Shown piece after piece: positions 20,358 through 33,300 of a stretch of DNA of 64,000 nt. This stretch comes from Falciphora oryzae (Eukaryota > Ascomycota > Sordariomycetes > Magnaporthales > Magnaporthaceae), in NCBI GenBank assembly GCA_000733355.1, contig JNVV01000066.1, forward strand, positions 117,702-181,701, read 5' to 3'. The stretch's first letter is position 1, and every line of letters begins with the position of its first letter. The notes beneath the pieces were generated by a model, which saw only the letters and a program-made list of their open reading frames with translations, was not told where the DNA came from and did not search any database. The translations under genes and the position numbers were made by a program.

Positions 20358-21389
20358 GATGGCGGTAGCTGGATCGAGCGGCTACAAGCTGGAGAGCCTG
20401 AGAGACGGGGGAGAAGTGCTTCGACCGAGCGGGAACCACACGACTACTCGAGTTGGGTTGAGGGTCCAAGAGCTCGAGGGGCGATATACAGGTCCATCCC
20501 ATAGAGAAGCCCAAGTCACATACTTGAGCAAACTGGCAGCCGCGGGGGCTGTCCAGCGGTCCCTGTAGACATCTAGATGCGCTGCTCCTGGGATGCAGGC
20601 AGGTGGAGCCCATGCAAGGAATTCCTTGGGCATGATGACCGCAGCAATCGAGGGAAGCCACCAGAGGCGGCGGTACCACATCGGAGTCGCCGAGGGAACC
20701 AACAACCTCCGAACGGTTCGAAACGCGATGGCAGTGCGAGGCAGGCCGTTCGGAAGGCTTTTCCCGACATAATTTTTTTTGCCCCTTTCCTTCCCTTTGG
20801 TAGGGGCCAACCAAAGCCCCGAGTTACATCCGGTGGGTTATGGCCAATAACCTGGCTCACTCGAAACCCTCCGAGTGGGGGTGTCGCCTTTTGGAGACCT
20901 CGCCTGTTCCCCTCGGAATCGTCAGCGTAAAAACCGCGCACCACCACCGACGTCCACCCGCACGCCCTACTCGAACGCCGACTGGTTTAGATGTGTAACC
21001 TGTGTAGTTACTGCACGTGCGCATTCCATAGCTGACCAAAGGATTGATTATCCATCCGAAAACGCTTGCAGAGGTCTGGCCGGCCCCCTTTGGCAGACTG
21101 CGCCGCTCAAGCCGGGCCTCGATCTCGGCTGGGTTCGGCGAGAGAGAGGCTCAGGGACTGGCTGTTGGCTGGGCTGCAATGGGAAATGCAGGGTCTTTTC
21201 TCAGATGCCCCGTCGCTGCCAGGTAGACAGGTAGGCAGGCCATGGCGGCTTGGAGAGATGCAGATATGATGTCGTGAATGCGACAGCAATAAAGAGCAAT
21301 TGGTCCGATTCTGCCTACAGCACCAGACTTGCTCCCCTTGCCTTGACGTCTTCCAAGTACCGCATGCCAGTCGAGGCCAGCGAGCATCC
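20358..21389. promoter_or_regulatory. divergent promoter region between P450-C and the PKS-NRPS
   Basis: About 1 kb between two start codons pointing apart. Open frames here are unconvincing. A run of T at 20772-20779 and a reversed CCAAT box (ATTGG, 21299) lie upstream of the PKS-NRPS. These are common motifs and are not proof of function. Confidence 0.5.
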
Positions 21390-24300
21390 ATGGCACCAGT
21401 ACATTCCCCCACCCAGGGCAACGAGCCCATCGCCATCATCGGGAGCGGCTGCCGCTTCCCCGGGGGCGCCAGCTCGCCCTCCAAGCTCTGGGAGCTGCTG
21501 CGCGACCCACGCGATGTCCTCCGCGAAATCCCCCAAAGCCGCTTCGATGTCCACGGCTTCTACCATCCCGACCCCCAGTTCCCAGGGCACACCAACGTCA
21601 AGCACTCGTATCTGCTCGAGCAAGATGTGTCCCGCTTCGACGCCCAGTTCTTCAACATCACCGCAGCCGAGGCCGTCTCCATGGACCCCCAGCAGCGGCT
21701 CCTCCTCGAGACCGTGTACGAAAGCGTCGAATCGGCAGGGCTAACCATGGAGGGCATGAAGGGCTCCAGCACTGCAGTCTACGTCGGCGTCATGTACACG
21801 GACTGGGAAGCCGTGCAGTTCCGCGACCTGCAGCACGTGCCGACGTATCTGGCCACAGGTGAGTGCGACCCAAGTCTGGCGGGAGTCCGTCTGCTGCTGC
21901 TGGCCCCCTGCTTACGTGTTCGCCATCGCGACGAGCAACAACACCAGGAAGCGCCCGCAGCATCGTCTCCAACAGGATCTCGTACTTCTTCGACTGGCAC
22001 GGCCCGTCCGTAACGGTCGACACCGCCTGCTCCTCCAGCCTGGTGGCTGTGGACCAGGCCGTGCAGGCGCTGCGGGCCGGCCACGTTCGTGTGGCCCTGG
22101 CCGCCGGCACCAATCTCCTGCTAGGGCCGGAGCCCTACATCCACGAAAGCAAACTCAAGATGCTCTCTCCCGACGGCCGGTCGCGCATGTGGGACGCTGA
22201 CGCCAACGGGTACGCTCGCGGAGACGGCGTCGCCGCCCTCGTCCTAAAGCCCCTGAGCGCAGCATTGGCCGACGGTGATTTTATCCAGGCTGTTATCAGA
22301 GAAACAGGGGTCAACCAGGACGGCCGCAGCCGTGGAATCACCATGCCCAGCGCCAAGGCACAGACGGCCCTGATACGCGAGACGTACGCCAGGGCCGGTC
22401 TCGATCCGGCGGCGGCGGAGGACCGGTGCCAGTACTTCGAAGCCCACGGGACCGGCACTCCGGCGGGCGACCCTGTCGAGGCTGAAGCCGTGCACACTGC
22501 CTTCTTCGAGGGTGCGGGAGCGGCGGGCTCGCCGCTCGAGGCCGAGCGTCGTCTGCCACTGTACGTCGGCTCGATAAAGACGGTTGTTGGCCACACGGAG
22601 AGCACGGCCGGCATCGCTGGGATACTTAAAGTGGTCCAGGCGATGAAGCATGGTTACATCCCCCCGAACATGCTCCTCAAACGCCTCAACCCCCAAGTGC
22701 TGCCCTTCTACCAGCATCTCCAAATCCCACAGGAACTGACCCCGTGGCCGCAGCCTCCCCCGGGCCAGCCGCGTCGTGCCAGGTAAGATAATAGCCATCC
22801 ATCCCATATCCGCCCGGGGCGGTCGCTGCGGCATTATAGCTGAGAAGTGCAACACAATAGTGTCAACAGCTTTGGGTTCGGAGGAACCAATGCGCATGTC
22901 ATTCTGGAGAGCCCGCATCCAGTCAAGCCACCGGGGGTGGGCCCGGCAAGTCCAGAAAGCACAGCACCCCTGATGCGTGCGGCTGGAAATGTCCTCGCAC
23001 CCTTCCTCTTCTCCGCCCAGTCAAAACAGTCCCTCCAGGCCAGCATCACCGCTCACCTGGAGTACCTGGAAGCCTTCCCCGACACAGACCCCGGAGATCT
23101 TGCGTGGACGCTGCGTTCTCGCCGGTCGCGTCTCCCGCTGCGTGTGTCGCTGCCGGCGTCAGACATCCAGGTGCTGCGCTCCAACCTGGCAGGCCTGGCT
23201 GGCGATTTTCAGCTGGACCAAAAGTCCGCCGGCGCGAGCAGCAGCACGCCGCGGCTCCTTGGGATCTTCACCGGACAGGGCGCCCAGTGGGCACGCATGG
23301 GCGCCGAGCTGGTCCAGTGCTCAGAATATTATGTCGCAGGCAGGCTGGCCGAGCTGGACGACGTGCTCGCGCAGCTCCCTGGACCCGACCGCCCGCCGTG
23401 GACCCTGCGGCAGGAGCTCCTGGCGGACGCATCGGCGAGCAACGTGGGCATGGCCTCTGTTGCCCAGCCGCTCTGCACCGCGGTCCAGGTCATACTCGTC
23501 GACGTCCTACGCCTCTGCGGCATAAGCTTCGCTGCCGTTGTTGGCCACTCGTCGGGCGAGATCGGCGCCGCGTATGCCTCGGGCTACGTGTCGGCCCGCG
23601 AGGCCATCCGCATCGCATACTACCGCGGCCTTTACTCGCACCTGGCCGGCGGTCCCGGCGGGATCAAGGGCTCCATGCTGGCTGTCGGCACCACCTTCCA
23701 GGACGCCAAGGAGCTGTGCGAAGACGAGTATTTCGACGGCCGAGTGCAGGTTGCTGCATGCAACTCGCCGTCGAGCGTGACTCTGTCTGGAGACGAGGAC
23801 GCCATCGCCGAGATGGCCGACATTTTTGAGGACGAGAACAAGTTTGTCCGCCGGCTGCGAGTCGACAAGGCGTACCATTCGCACCACATGGTCCCTTGCT
23901 CGCGGCCATACCTGGAAGCAATGTCGTCGGAGCCTCCATCCCCCGCCACGTCCCGGAGCGGATGCATCTGGGTCTCGAGCGTCGATCCCAACCGCGCGCT
24001 CGACGGTGCCGAGATCCCTGCCAAGTACTGGGTCGACAACCTCCTGTCCCCCGTCATGTTCAGCCAGGCAGTCGAGGAGGCCATGTCCCTCGGCCCCTTT
24101 GATGCAGCAATCGAGGTCGGGCCTCACCCAGCCCTTCGAGGGCCCGTTCGCGATACAATCCAGAGCTTGGATCTCGGACCCAACGTGGCTGGCCTCCCAT
24201 ACACGGGGCTGCTGCAGCGAAACACCAACGCAACCCAGAGCATCTCTGCCGCTCTTGGGTACCTTTGGAGCAGTGTCGACAGTCTTGACATCGACTTTGA

Positions 24301-27300
24301 TCAATACGAGCGCGCCTTGGGGGGCCCGGTCTCCCACAGGTTCATCCCGGACCTGCCCTCGTACCAGTGGAACCACAGCCAGGGCTACTGGCACGAGTCC
24401 AGCCTGTCGCGCAGCCTTCGTCTCAGGGACAATCCTGTTCATCCGCTCCTCGGCGATCTGCTACCACAGAGCTCGCCGCACCGCCTCGAGTGGAAGAACA
24501 TCCTGCGGCCTCGGGACCTTCCATGGGTCCATGACCACCGGATCCAAGGCCAGACGGTGTTCCCGGCTGCTGGATACGCAGCCACAGCCATCGAGACGGT
24601 CCCATTTCTGGCAAATCCAGAGCCCGTCTTCCTCGTCGAGATAGACAATCTCGTGATCCACCAGGCCATGGTGTTCGAGAATGACGACCAGGAAGCCGGT
24701 ATCGAGGTGCGGTCAGCCGTGGGCAACATTGACAGGAGTCAGCCCGGCTTCGTGAGAGGCAGATTCACCTACGAATCGTGCACCGATCCCTTGCAGTCCT
24801 TCAAGCTCGTAGCGAGCGGGGACATCTGCGTGAGCATTGGAGCGCCGTCTCCGGAGACCTTGCCGGCCACCGGACGCCTCGACCCGTACATGGTGGACGT
24901 GCCGGCCGAGACGGCGTATTCTGTTCTCGAGGACATCGGCTACGGCTACACAGGTCCGTTCAAAGCTCTGTCGTCACTCAAGCGCAAGCTGGGCAAGGCG
25001 TCTGGGTCCCTCGCTGTTACTGCCCCCATCGAGAGCAACGGACAAGTCCTGTCCATCCACCCGGCCATGCTGGACGCGGCCTTCCACTCCATCATCCTGG
25101 CTTTTAGCTACCCGAGGGACGGGCAGCTCTGGACGCTGCACTTGCCGACAAGCATCCAGAAGATCAAGCTGAATCCAGCATTGTGCGGGGGGCAGCTCTC
25201 GGGTTCGTCCGAGGTGCCCTTCGTCGCGTCCATGCCTCCCGAAGCCTACAGGCCGCCCCGTGCAGACCGGACTGGGTTCCAGGGCGATGTCGAGATCCAT
25301 AGTCCGTCGGGAGACCACTCAGTCTTGCAGGTGGAAGGACTGCATGTCGTGCCCTTCACCCCGGCGAGCGCTTCTGATGACCAGAAGGTCTTCTACGCAC
25401 TGGACTGGGTCGACGCGGAACCCAGCGCAGACGCGCCCGAGGCTTACGCAGCAACAGCACAGGAGAAGGAGCTGGCCACGGTCCTCGAACGGGGAAGCTT
25501 CTTCTACCTGCGCCAGCTGGCCCAGCTCATCCCTGCCGACCACCCGGGGTGCAGCGACAAGCACAATGCCGCCTACCTCAACTTCGCCTCCCATACCCAG
25601 AGGCTGGCACTGCAGGGCAAGCACCGCTATGTGCGCCGAGAGTGGGCTGAGGATTCCTTGCAAGACATTCTCGCCCTCTCCGCCCCGTTCTCCGAGCACC
25701 CCGAGATCAAGGCGATGCATGTCGTCGGCGAGCAAATGCCACGTGCGATCCGGGGTGAAACGACCATGCTGGAGCACCTGATGGCCAGCGGCATACTGAG
25801 CGACTACTACGCCAAGGCCCGGAGCGTGGTCCAAGGAACGCGGGTGCTGGCCGAGACGGTTGCCCAGATCTCTCGGCGGTATTCCCACTGCAGGATCCTC
25901 GAGGTCGGCGCCGGAACCGGAGGTGCGACACGCGAGATACTCAGCCTTGCGGGCGACCGGTTCGCGGCCTACACCTTCACCGACGTGTCGGCGGGCTTCT
26001 TTGAGGACGCACAGGACGAATTTGCTCCGTTCCAAGACCGCATGACCTACCGCGTCTTGGACCTCGAGGAGGACGTCCAGGCGCAGGGGTTCAAGGAGAG
26101 CTCGTGCGACGTCTTGGTCGCGTCCTTTGTCATACACGCCACCAGGAGCATCGGGCAGACGCTGCGGAGGGTCAGGACACTGCTCAAACCGGGAGGCTAC
26201 CTGGTCCTGTACGAAGTCACCAACACGGAGATCGTCCGTGGCACAGCCCTGTTCGGCTGCCTTCCCGGCTGGTGGCAGGGCCTGGACGAGGGACGGACGC
26301 TGGGGGCCTGTGTGTCCGAGACAAGGTGGGACGCCGAGCTCCGCACCGCCGGCTTCTCGGGCATCGACGCCATGACGCCCATCAGCGACGCCTTGTCCCT
26401 GCCGAATTCCGTCATCGTCTCGCAGGCGGTTGACGACATGGTCCTGTTCCTACGGGAGCCCCTCGTGGCAACGGCCCCGTCTCTCCCCACTCCTAGCCAG
26501 CGCATCGTCAAGCAACTTGCTATAATCGGGGGTGCCACCTTGCGTGTCTCTCGTCTGGCCCGCGACCTTGAGAAACTGATAAGACCGCACGCCGAGCACC
26601 ACACCGCCGTCACTCACCTTGATTCCCTGGAGGCGCTCGGTGATGACGATGATGGCAACCTTCTCCCCCCCGACGCAACCGTGGTCGTCCTCGAAGATCT
26701 GGACCACGCTGTATTCAAAGGGATAACACCAGAGCGCTGGCGAGGCCTCAAAACACTGTTCAGGTCGGAGAGAAGCGTCGTCTGGGTCACGCAGGATCGC
26801 CTGATCAGCAACCCGTGGGCCAATCTGGCGGTGGGCTTTGCGCGGTCCGCGTGCTGGGAGGTCCCAGGACTCCGCTACCAGTTCATCGATCTCGAGGACG
26901 GCGTCGGGCGAGCGGGCTTCAACGCGAGGGTCTTGGCCGAGAACGTCCTGCGGTTCTGTGCCTTGGTCTCCTCCTCATCCGCCTCCCGAAGCAAAGCAGC
27001 ATCCCAGCAGCGGCGCGACATGCTGTGGTCGCTGGAGTCCGAGATGGTCGTGGGCCCCGAAGGGCGTCAGAGGCTACCGAGGCTAGAACCCGTCACAGCC
27101 GCCAACGACCGCTACAACTCCGCACGCAGGCCAATCGTCAGCCAAGCACGGCTTGATGCCCACCCTACCGTCGTCATGTCTGAAATCGACGGCCGCCGGT
27201 TCCTCTGCGAGAGCCCATCGCCCGCCAGGAACAGCGAAACAGGTGTCCAGGGGCCCAGGTCTACCAACGCATCCTCTTCAGCCAGCCCCTGGGTGACGCT

Positions 27301-30300
27301 GAAGGTGAGCCACTCCACCCTGCATCCCGTGCAGATTGTCTCGGGTAGACCGTCATTCGCCATCCTGGGACAGTGCGTCGACGATGGCACCGAGTATGTT
27401 TGCCTCGCCGACTCTGCAGCTTCCCAAGTCGAGGTCCAACGGGCCGAGCTGGTTCCACTTGCTTGGCCCGACAAGACGGACAAGACCCGGTCGCGCGGCC
27501 TTTTGTTAGCCATGGTAGCTGCGAACCTCATCTGCCCAGTGCTTACCGAGGGCCTGGCCGAAAACGATACTCTGCTTGTCCACGATGTGCCGCCCGAACT
27601 TGAGGCGGTCCTGGGCCGACACACGCGTGCTTCGGGCATCAAGCTTGTTCGCACGACGTCCTCCTCAGAGGAAGACTCGAATCGCACGGACTGCATCCTC
27701 CTTGACAGGTTCTCCCGTCGGGCCCATCTCCAGTTGCTTCTGCCTCGCCATGTGTCGCGGTGTGTCGACTTTTCTCCCGCGTCCGAACCGTCGGCGTCAC
27801 TCCCTGGGCAATGCCTGCCTCGTGGGACCCCCGTCGTTCTCGCCTCTGCCATATGCCCCAGCCGATCTCTGTCTGCCTCGACTGGACCGGCGCTTCGTGG
27901 GCTCCTGGATCTGGCATGGGAAGATGCCGCAGAATGGGACCGAGCCAAGGATGCAGCACCTCTGTCCAGCCTCATCAAACTTGAGGACATCTTGGAGAAG
28001 CAATGCCGCGGAGATGTGCTGAGCGTGTGCAAATGGGATACCGCCGCCGCCACCGTCCCCGTCGTCGTTCAGCCGATAGCGCCCGCCTTCAATGCCACCA
28101 AGACGTACTGGCTCGTGGGGCTTTCGGGAAGTCTAGGTGCCTCCATTGCGGACTGGATGATCGAAAACGGCGCCAGGTTCCTGGTCGTGACCAGCCGGAC
28201 CCCACGGATGGACCAGGCCTGGCTGGGCAGCGCACGGCACAGAGGTGCAGTGGTCCGAACCATGAGCTGCGACCTCACCGACTACAGCTCGCTCCGAGCG
28301 ACGTATGCGGAAATCCGTGCAGCGCTCCCTCCCCTCGCGGGAGTCTACCAGGGCGCCATGGTGCTCAAGGACGCCTCCCTCGAGTCCATGGATCTGGAGC
28401 AGTTCACGGCGGTGCTCGCCCCCAAGGTCGAAGGCAGCATCAACCTGGACCGTGTCCTGGGAGACGTGGCGCTAGACTTCCTCATATTCTTCTCCTCGGT
28501 CGCAACCGTGGCCGGCAACGTGGGCCAAGCAAGCTACACTGCGGCGAACCTCTTCATGAGCGGACTGGCTCTGGATAGGCGGCGGCGGGGCCTCGCGGCG
28601 TCCGTCGTTGGCCTGGGGCCGGTCCTCGGCACCGGCTACATCACGCGCGAAAGGGGCGACGCCCTGACGCAGCCCATGTTTGAAAGGGGCCTGCTGACCA
28701 TCTCCGAGCCGGACGTCCACCAGACCTTGGCAGAGGCCATCCGCTCCAGCAGGCCCGGCTCTGGCATCGAGCGCGAGATCTGTATTGGCCTCCGCAGAAT
28801 GCCCGCGAGCGCACCCAACCTGCCCCGGTGGTATCGTGATCCGCAGTTCGCCTGCTTGACTGTGGTCGACGCCGCCCAGGAGAAGAAGTCCCTGGCGCCC
28901 GGGTCGCTTGGGGGAGCGGCGTCGATGAGGGATCGGCTGGCCGACGCTGCGTCAAAGGAAGATGTCGCAACGATAATCACAGGTATGTTTCTGCTGCTCT
29001 CGTGGCTTGCACTAATTAACTCCACGGCTGCGCAGCGGCTGGTGCTGACGAAACCCGCACACAACCCCCCATCTGGCAGAAAACTTCCTCGCCGAGATGC
29101 GCAAGATGCTGCACCTGAGCGACGATTACGCAATTACGCCAGCTGTCCGGACCGACGAGCTGGGGCTCGACTCGCTGGTTGCCGTCCGCATCAGGTCGTG
29201 GTTCCTCAACAACCTCCAGGTCAACATACCTGCTCTCAAGATTCTCAAGGGGGCCTCCCTGCAAGACCTCATCGACCAGGCCGCCGAGGAGATGCCCTTG
29301 GACCTTTGCCCGAAGCTGGAACCCGCGGCCGTGGATGGAGAGTCGGAGAGTGCACCAACCCCGCCAACGTCATCAGGCTCCGAACCCGAGACAGACTCTG
29401 ACCGGCCGGAAACCGAGACCCAGGTCTCGGCAACCGAAACGGAAGCGTCCTTTGCCGGTAGCCACAACGGAGCCGCCGAGGCGGTGGGCTCCAAGGAGGG
29501 CGGACAGTCGTCGTCGCGAGAGCAGCCCCTGCAAAGATCCGGCCCGCTGTCTTTCACCCAGTCCGTCTTCTTTTTCGTCCACGAGCTGCTGGACCACAAG
29601 GCGACCCTGAATAACACCGTCATGCTGCGGCTGAAGGGCGGGCTTCGAGTGGGCGCCTTGGCGGACGCTGTCAGGGCGCTCGGCCAGCGCCACGAGTCTC
29701 TGCGGAGCTGCATCCGCACTCAAGAGGACCAGCTCATCCAGGGCGTCCTGCCGCTGCCGAGACTGTACCTCGAGCACAGACAAATCGACAGGCGGGAGGA
29801 TCTCGCGGCCGAGTACGAAGCGATGCGCAACCACGTTTTCGACCTGGGCCGCGGCGACGCCAGCCGGGCCGTTCTCCTCTCGCTCTCTCCGACCGAGCAC
29901 TATCTGCTGCTGGGCACGCATCACATCTTCTTCGACCGGGCAAGCAACGACGCCGTCATGTCCGATCTGGAGCTCTTATACAGGGGCTTCCCCCCCGACG
30001 CCGCACCGCTCCAGTATCTGGATTACTCCAACAACCAGCATGACCAGAATTCGACGGGACGCTGGAACGATGCGATCGACTTCTGGCGCCACGAGTTCGC
30101 CAAAATCCCGGACCCTCTTCCGCTGCACAAAACCTCGGTCCTGGAGAGGCAACCCCTGGAGTGCTACAAGTCACGCGTCGTGGACTTCAAAATCGGCGCG
30201 CAGCTCGTCGCCAAGATCCGCCGGGTCGCGGCAGACCACCGCTCGACGCCTTTCCACCTCTACCTTGCCGCCTTCAGCGCTCTCCTCCGCCGGTTCCTCG

Positions 30301-33300
30301 GAAGCGCCCTGGAGGACGTGTGCATCGGCATCGCGGACAGCTGTCGCAACGACGAGTACATGCGCTCGGGCATCGGCCCTTTTCTCAACATGCTGCCCCT
30401 TCGCCTCCGCAACCGCGGCCCGGGGGAGAAGTTCACCGATGCCCTGGAGGAGGCGCGCCAGAAGAGCCTCTCGGCCCTCGCCAACTCGATACCTCTCGAG
30501 GTCATCCTGAACGAGCTCCGGGTGTCGCGCCAAGCCACCCACACTCCGCTGGCCCAGGCCTTCATGAACTACGCCGAGAACAGCATCGAGGACGGGCAGC
30601 CGTTCCTCGGCTGTCGCATGGAAATGGCGAGGCAGGACCTAGCTGAGCTGCCCTACGATATCACACTCACCGTCATCAACAACAGCGGCACCCGCGACAC
30701 GCGCATTCTGCTGAGCGTGCAGGCCTCTCTCTACAGCGAGGCAGATGCCCAGGTGCTGGCCCACGGCTTTGAGGACATGCTGGCAGAGTTCGCGCATGCG
30801 CCCGATGATACCGTCGTGGGTGACGTGTGGCGCTACCGGGAGCCGGCGCTGCAAGGAGCTTTGGACCTTGGCCGCGGTAGGTCTGCAAGGAACTAATTAG
30901 AATCCCATCCCCCCATCGCGTGTTAAGCAGGCAGCTAACTACTACCCACCTCGCTTGTTTCTGCTGCGTACAGGTCCCCAGTTCCAGTCCGCCTGGCCAG
31001 AAACGCTGGTGCATAGGTTTGAGCAAATCGTGCACGAGCTTCCCGGAGGCGTCGCGGTTGAGGACGACAGCGGCTTCTCGCTCACTTATGAGGGGCTCGC
31101 TGGGCATACGGACCTGGTGGCTGCCGAACTCGTGGGGGCGGCCCGAGTCCGGCCCGGTGACCGAGTTGCCCTGCTGCAGGAACCTTCGTGCCTGTGGGCC
31201 GTCTCCGTCATGGCTATACTGAAGATCGGGGCCGTTTACGTGCCCCTCGATACCGCGACTCCGGTTGCACGACTGGCCCTGATGGCGAGGGACTGCAAAC
31301 CCACAGCAATACTGGCCCACGGGCCTACCCTAGCTACCGCGGAGGAGCTCTTGCGGTCCGAAGCGCACTCCGGAGCCCGCACGGCCATCATCGACGTATC
31401 CAGCCTGCTGCTGCAGCCGTCACGGGCTGCTCGCGATAACGTGCGCGTGGCTGCCAAGCAGGACTCGCCGGCCATCATCCTGTACACTTCGGGATCCACA
31501 GGCACGCCCAAGGGAGTCATACTCCAGCACGGCAGCCTGAAGCACGAGTTCGACCACTGCGCAGCCACCTACGGGCTCGGAGAGGCCGACGTCGTGCTGC
31601 AGCAGAGCGCCTGGAGCTTCGACCTCTCCGTCACGCAGCTCTTCCTCGCCCTCGGGGCCGGTGCGAAGCTGCGCATGGTGTCGCGCCTCACGCGGCTCGA
31701 CTCGCGCGCCGTGGTCGAGCTCATTGAGACCGGAGGCATCACAGCCACGTACGCGACGCCTACCGAGTACAAGGCCTGGCTCCGGCGCGAGCACCGGGTT
31801 CGGGACGTGCGGCTCCGGAACACGTCCCGGTGGCGACTGGCCCTGGTTGCTGGGGAGCCCGTGACCGAGCAGCTGCTTGGGCTCTTCCGGGAGGCCGAGC
31901 GACCCGGGCTCCGGCTCTTCAACGTGTACGGCCCCACAGAGACGACGTGCGGCTCCACCAAGTTCGAGCTGGATTACACGACGCCTGGACTCTACAGGGG
32001 TGAAGCCGTACCGGTGGGCCGGGCGTCGGCGAACGAGTGCTTCTACATCCTGGACGAGAGGCAGAACCTGCTCCCTGCTGGCCAAGCCGGCGAGGTGGCC
32101 ATTGGAGGAGTGGGTGTCGCGCAGGGCTACGTCGTCGACGTGGGCGGCAAGAAGGAGCACTCCCACGCCGGAGCGGCGTCGCCTTTCATGCCGGACCCGT
32201 TCGCGACCGGCGGGTACCGGCGGCAGGGCTGGACGACAATGTATCGGACCGGCGACGCGGGCCTCCTGCGTGCCGACGGCACCCTGGCCCTCAGGGGCCG
32301 GATCGGCGACGACACCGAGGTCAAGCTCAACGGCATGCGGACGAACCTGAGGGAGGTCGAGCAGGCCGTGCTCGCCGCTGCCGACGGCGCGCTGGCCGAC
32401 GCTGTGGCTTCTGTCCGGGCTGCGCCGCCGTCGTCGGCAGGCCCTGCTCCCGACGAGGAGGAGGTCACCAAGTTCATGGTGGTCCACGCCGTTTTCCACG
32501 CAGGCCAGGACTACGCGGGCGGGCTGCAGGACAAGGGCAGATTCCTCCGTGGCCTCACACAAAGACTGCCGATACCCCTTGCCATGCGGCCGTCGGCAAT
32601 CGTCCCCGTGGACAGCCTCCCAAGAACTGTTTCCGGCAAGGTCGATAGGCGGGCAGCGTCTGTGTTGCCGATCCCGCAGGGCCTGTCCGGCCAGCATGTG
32701 TCAGACAGACGATATTACGGGCGGGGGTCAGCTCTCTCCAAAGCAGAGACTGCCGTTTTGAGCCTCTGGGAGTCGGTGATTCCGGAGGAGCTCATCGGAC
32801 TGCACGGCGAGATCGACCCGGACACGGACTTCTTCAGTGTCGGCGGCAGCTCCCTGCTCCTGATCAAGCTGCAGCACTCCATACGGAGGCGCATGGGCAT
32901 GTCGGTCCCGCTGCTCGGGCTGTTCCAATCGAACACGCTGCGCTCCATGGCGCGCCTGCTAGACCTGGAAAACGATGAAGGTGGTTCAGGCGCGGCAAAC
33001 GACGAGCAGCAACAAGGTCTACTCGACTGGGCCGCCGAGACCAGCCTGGAAGAGGATTTCTCTGTGGTCCCAGTGTCCCCTGGTGATGCGTCCCCGGCTC
33101 CGGCCGCTCCGCCTCGCTGTATCGTCCTGACTGGAGCGACGGGCTTCATCGGGCAGCACATTCTGCGCGCCCTGGCAGAGCTGGAAACGGTCGACAGAAT
33201 AATCTGCATCGCCGTGCGGAATCCCGACCACGCAAAAGTCGCGGCGTGCGTCAAGGGTCAAGCTTGCAGCAGCAGCCGCAAGGTCGAGGTCCACCCCGGC

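Noticed and set aside
22847..29401. A single 2184-codon frame taken as a complete PKS gene
   Set aside because: It begins inside the KS domain and runs past a GTATGT donor at 28983. Splicing at 22783-22860 and 28983-29079 joins it to the KS start and to the ACP, giving a standard PKS-NRPS order.
29097..30896. Separate condensation-domain gene and separate A-PCP-R gene (30955-34317)
   Set aside because: Both joints have proper donors and acceptors in matching phase (intron 30877-30973), and the domain order is continuous, so one megasynthase is more likely than three genes.
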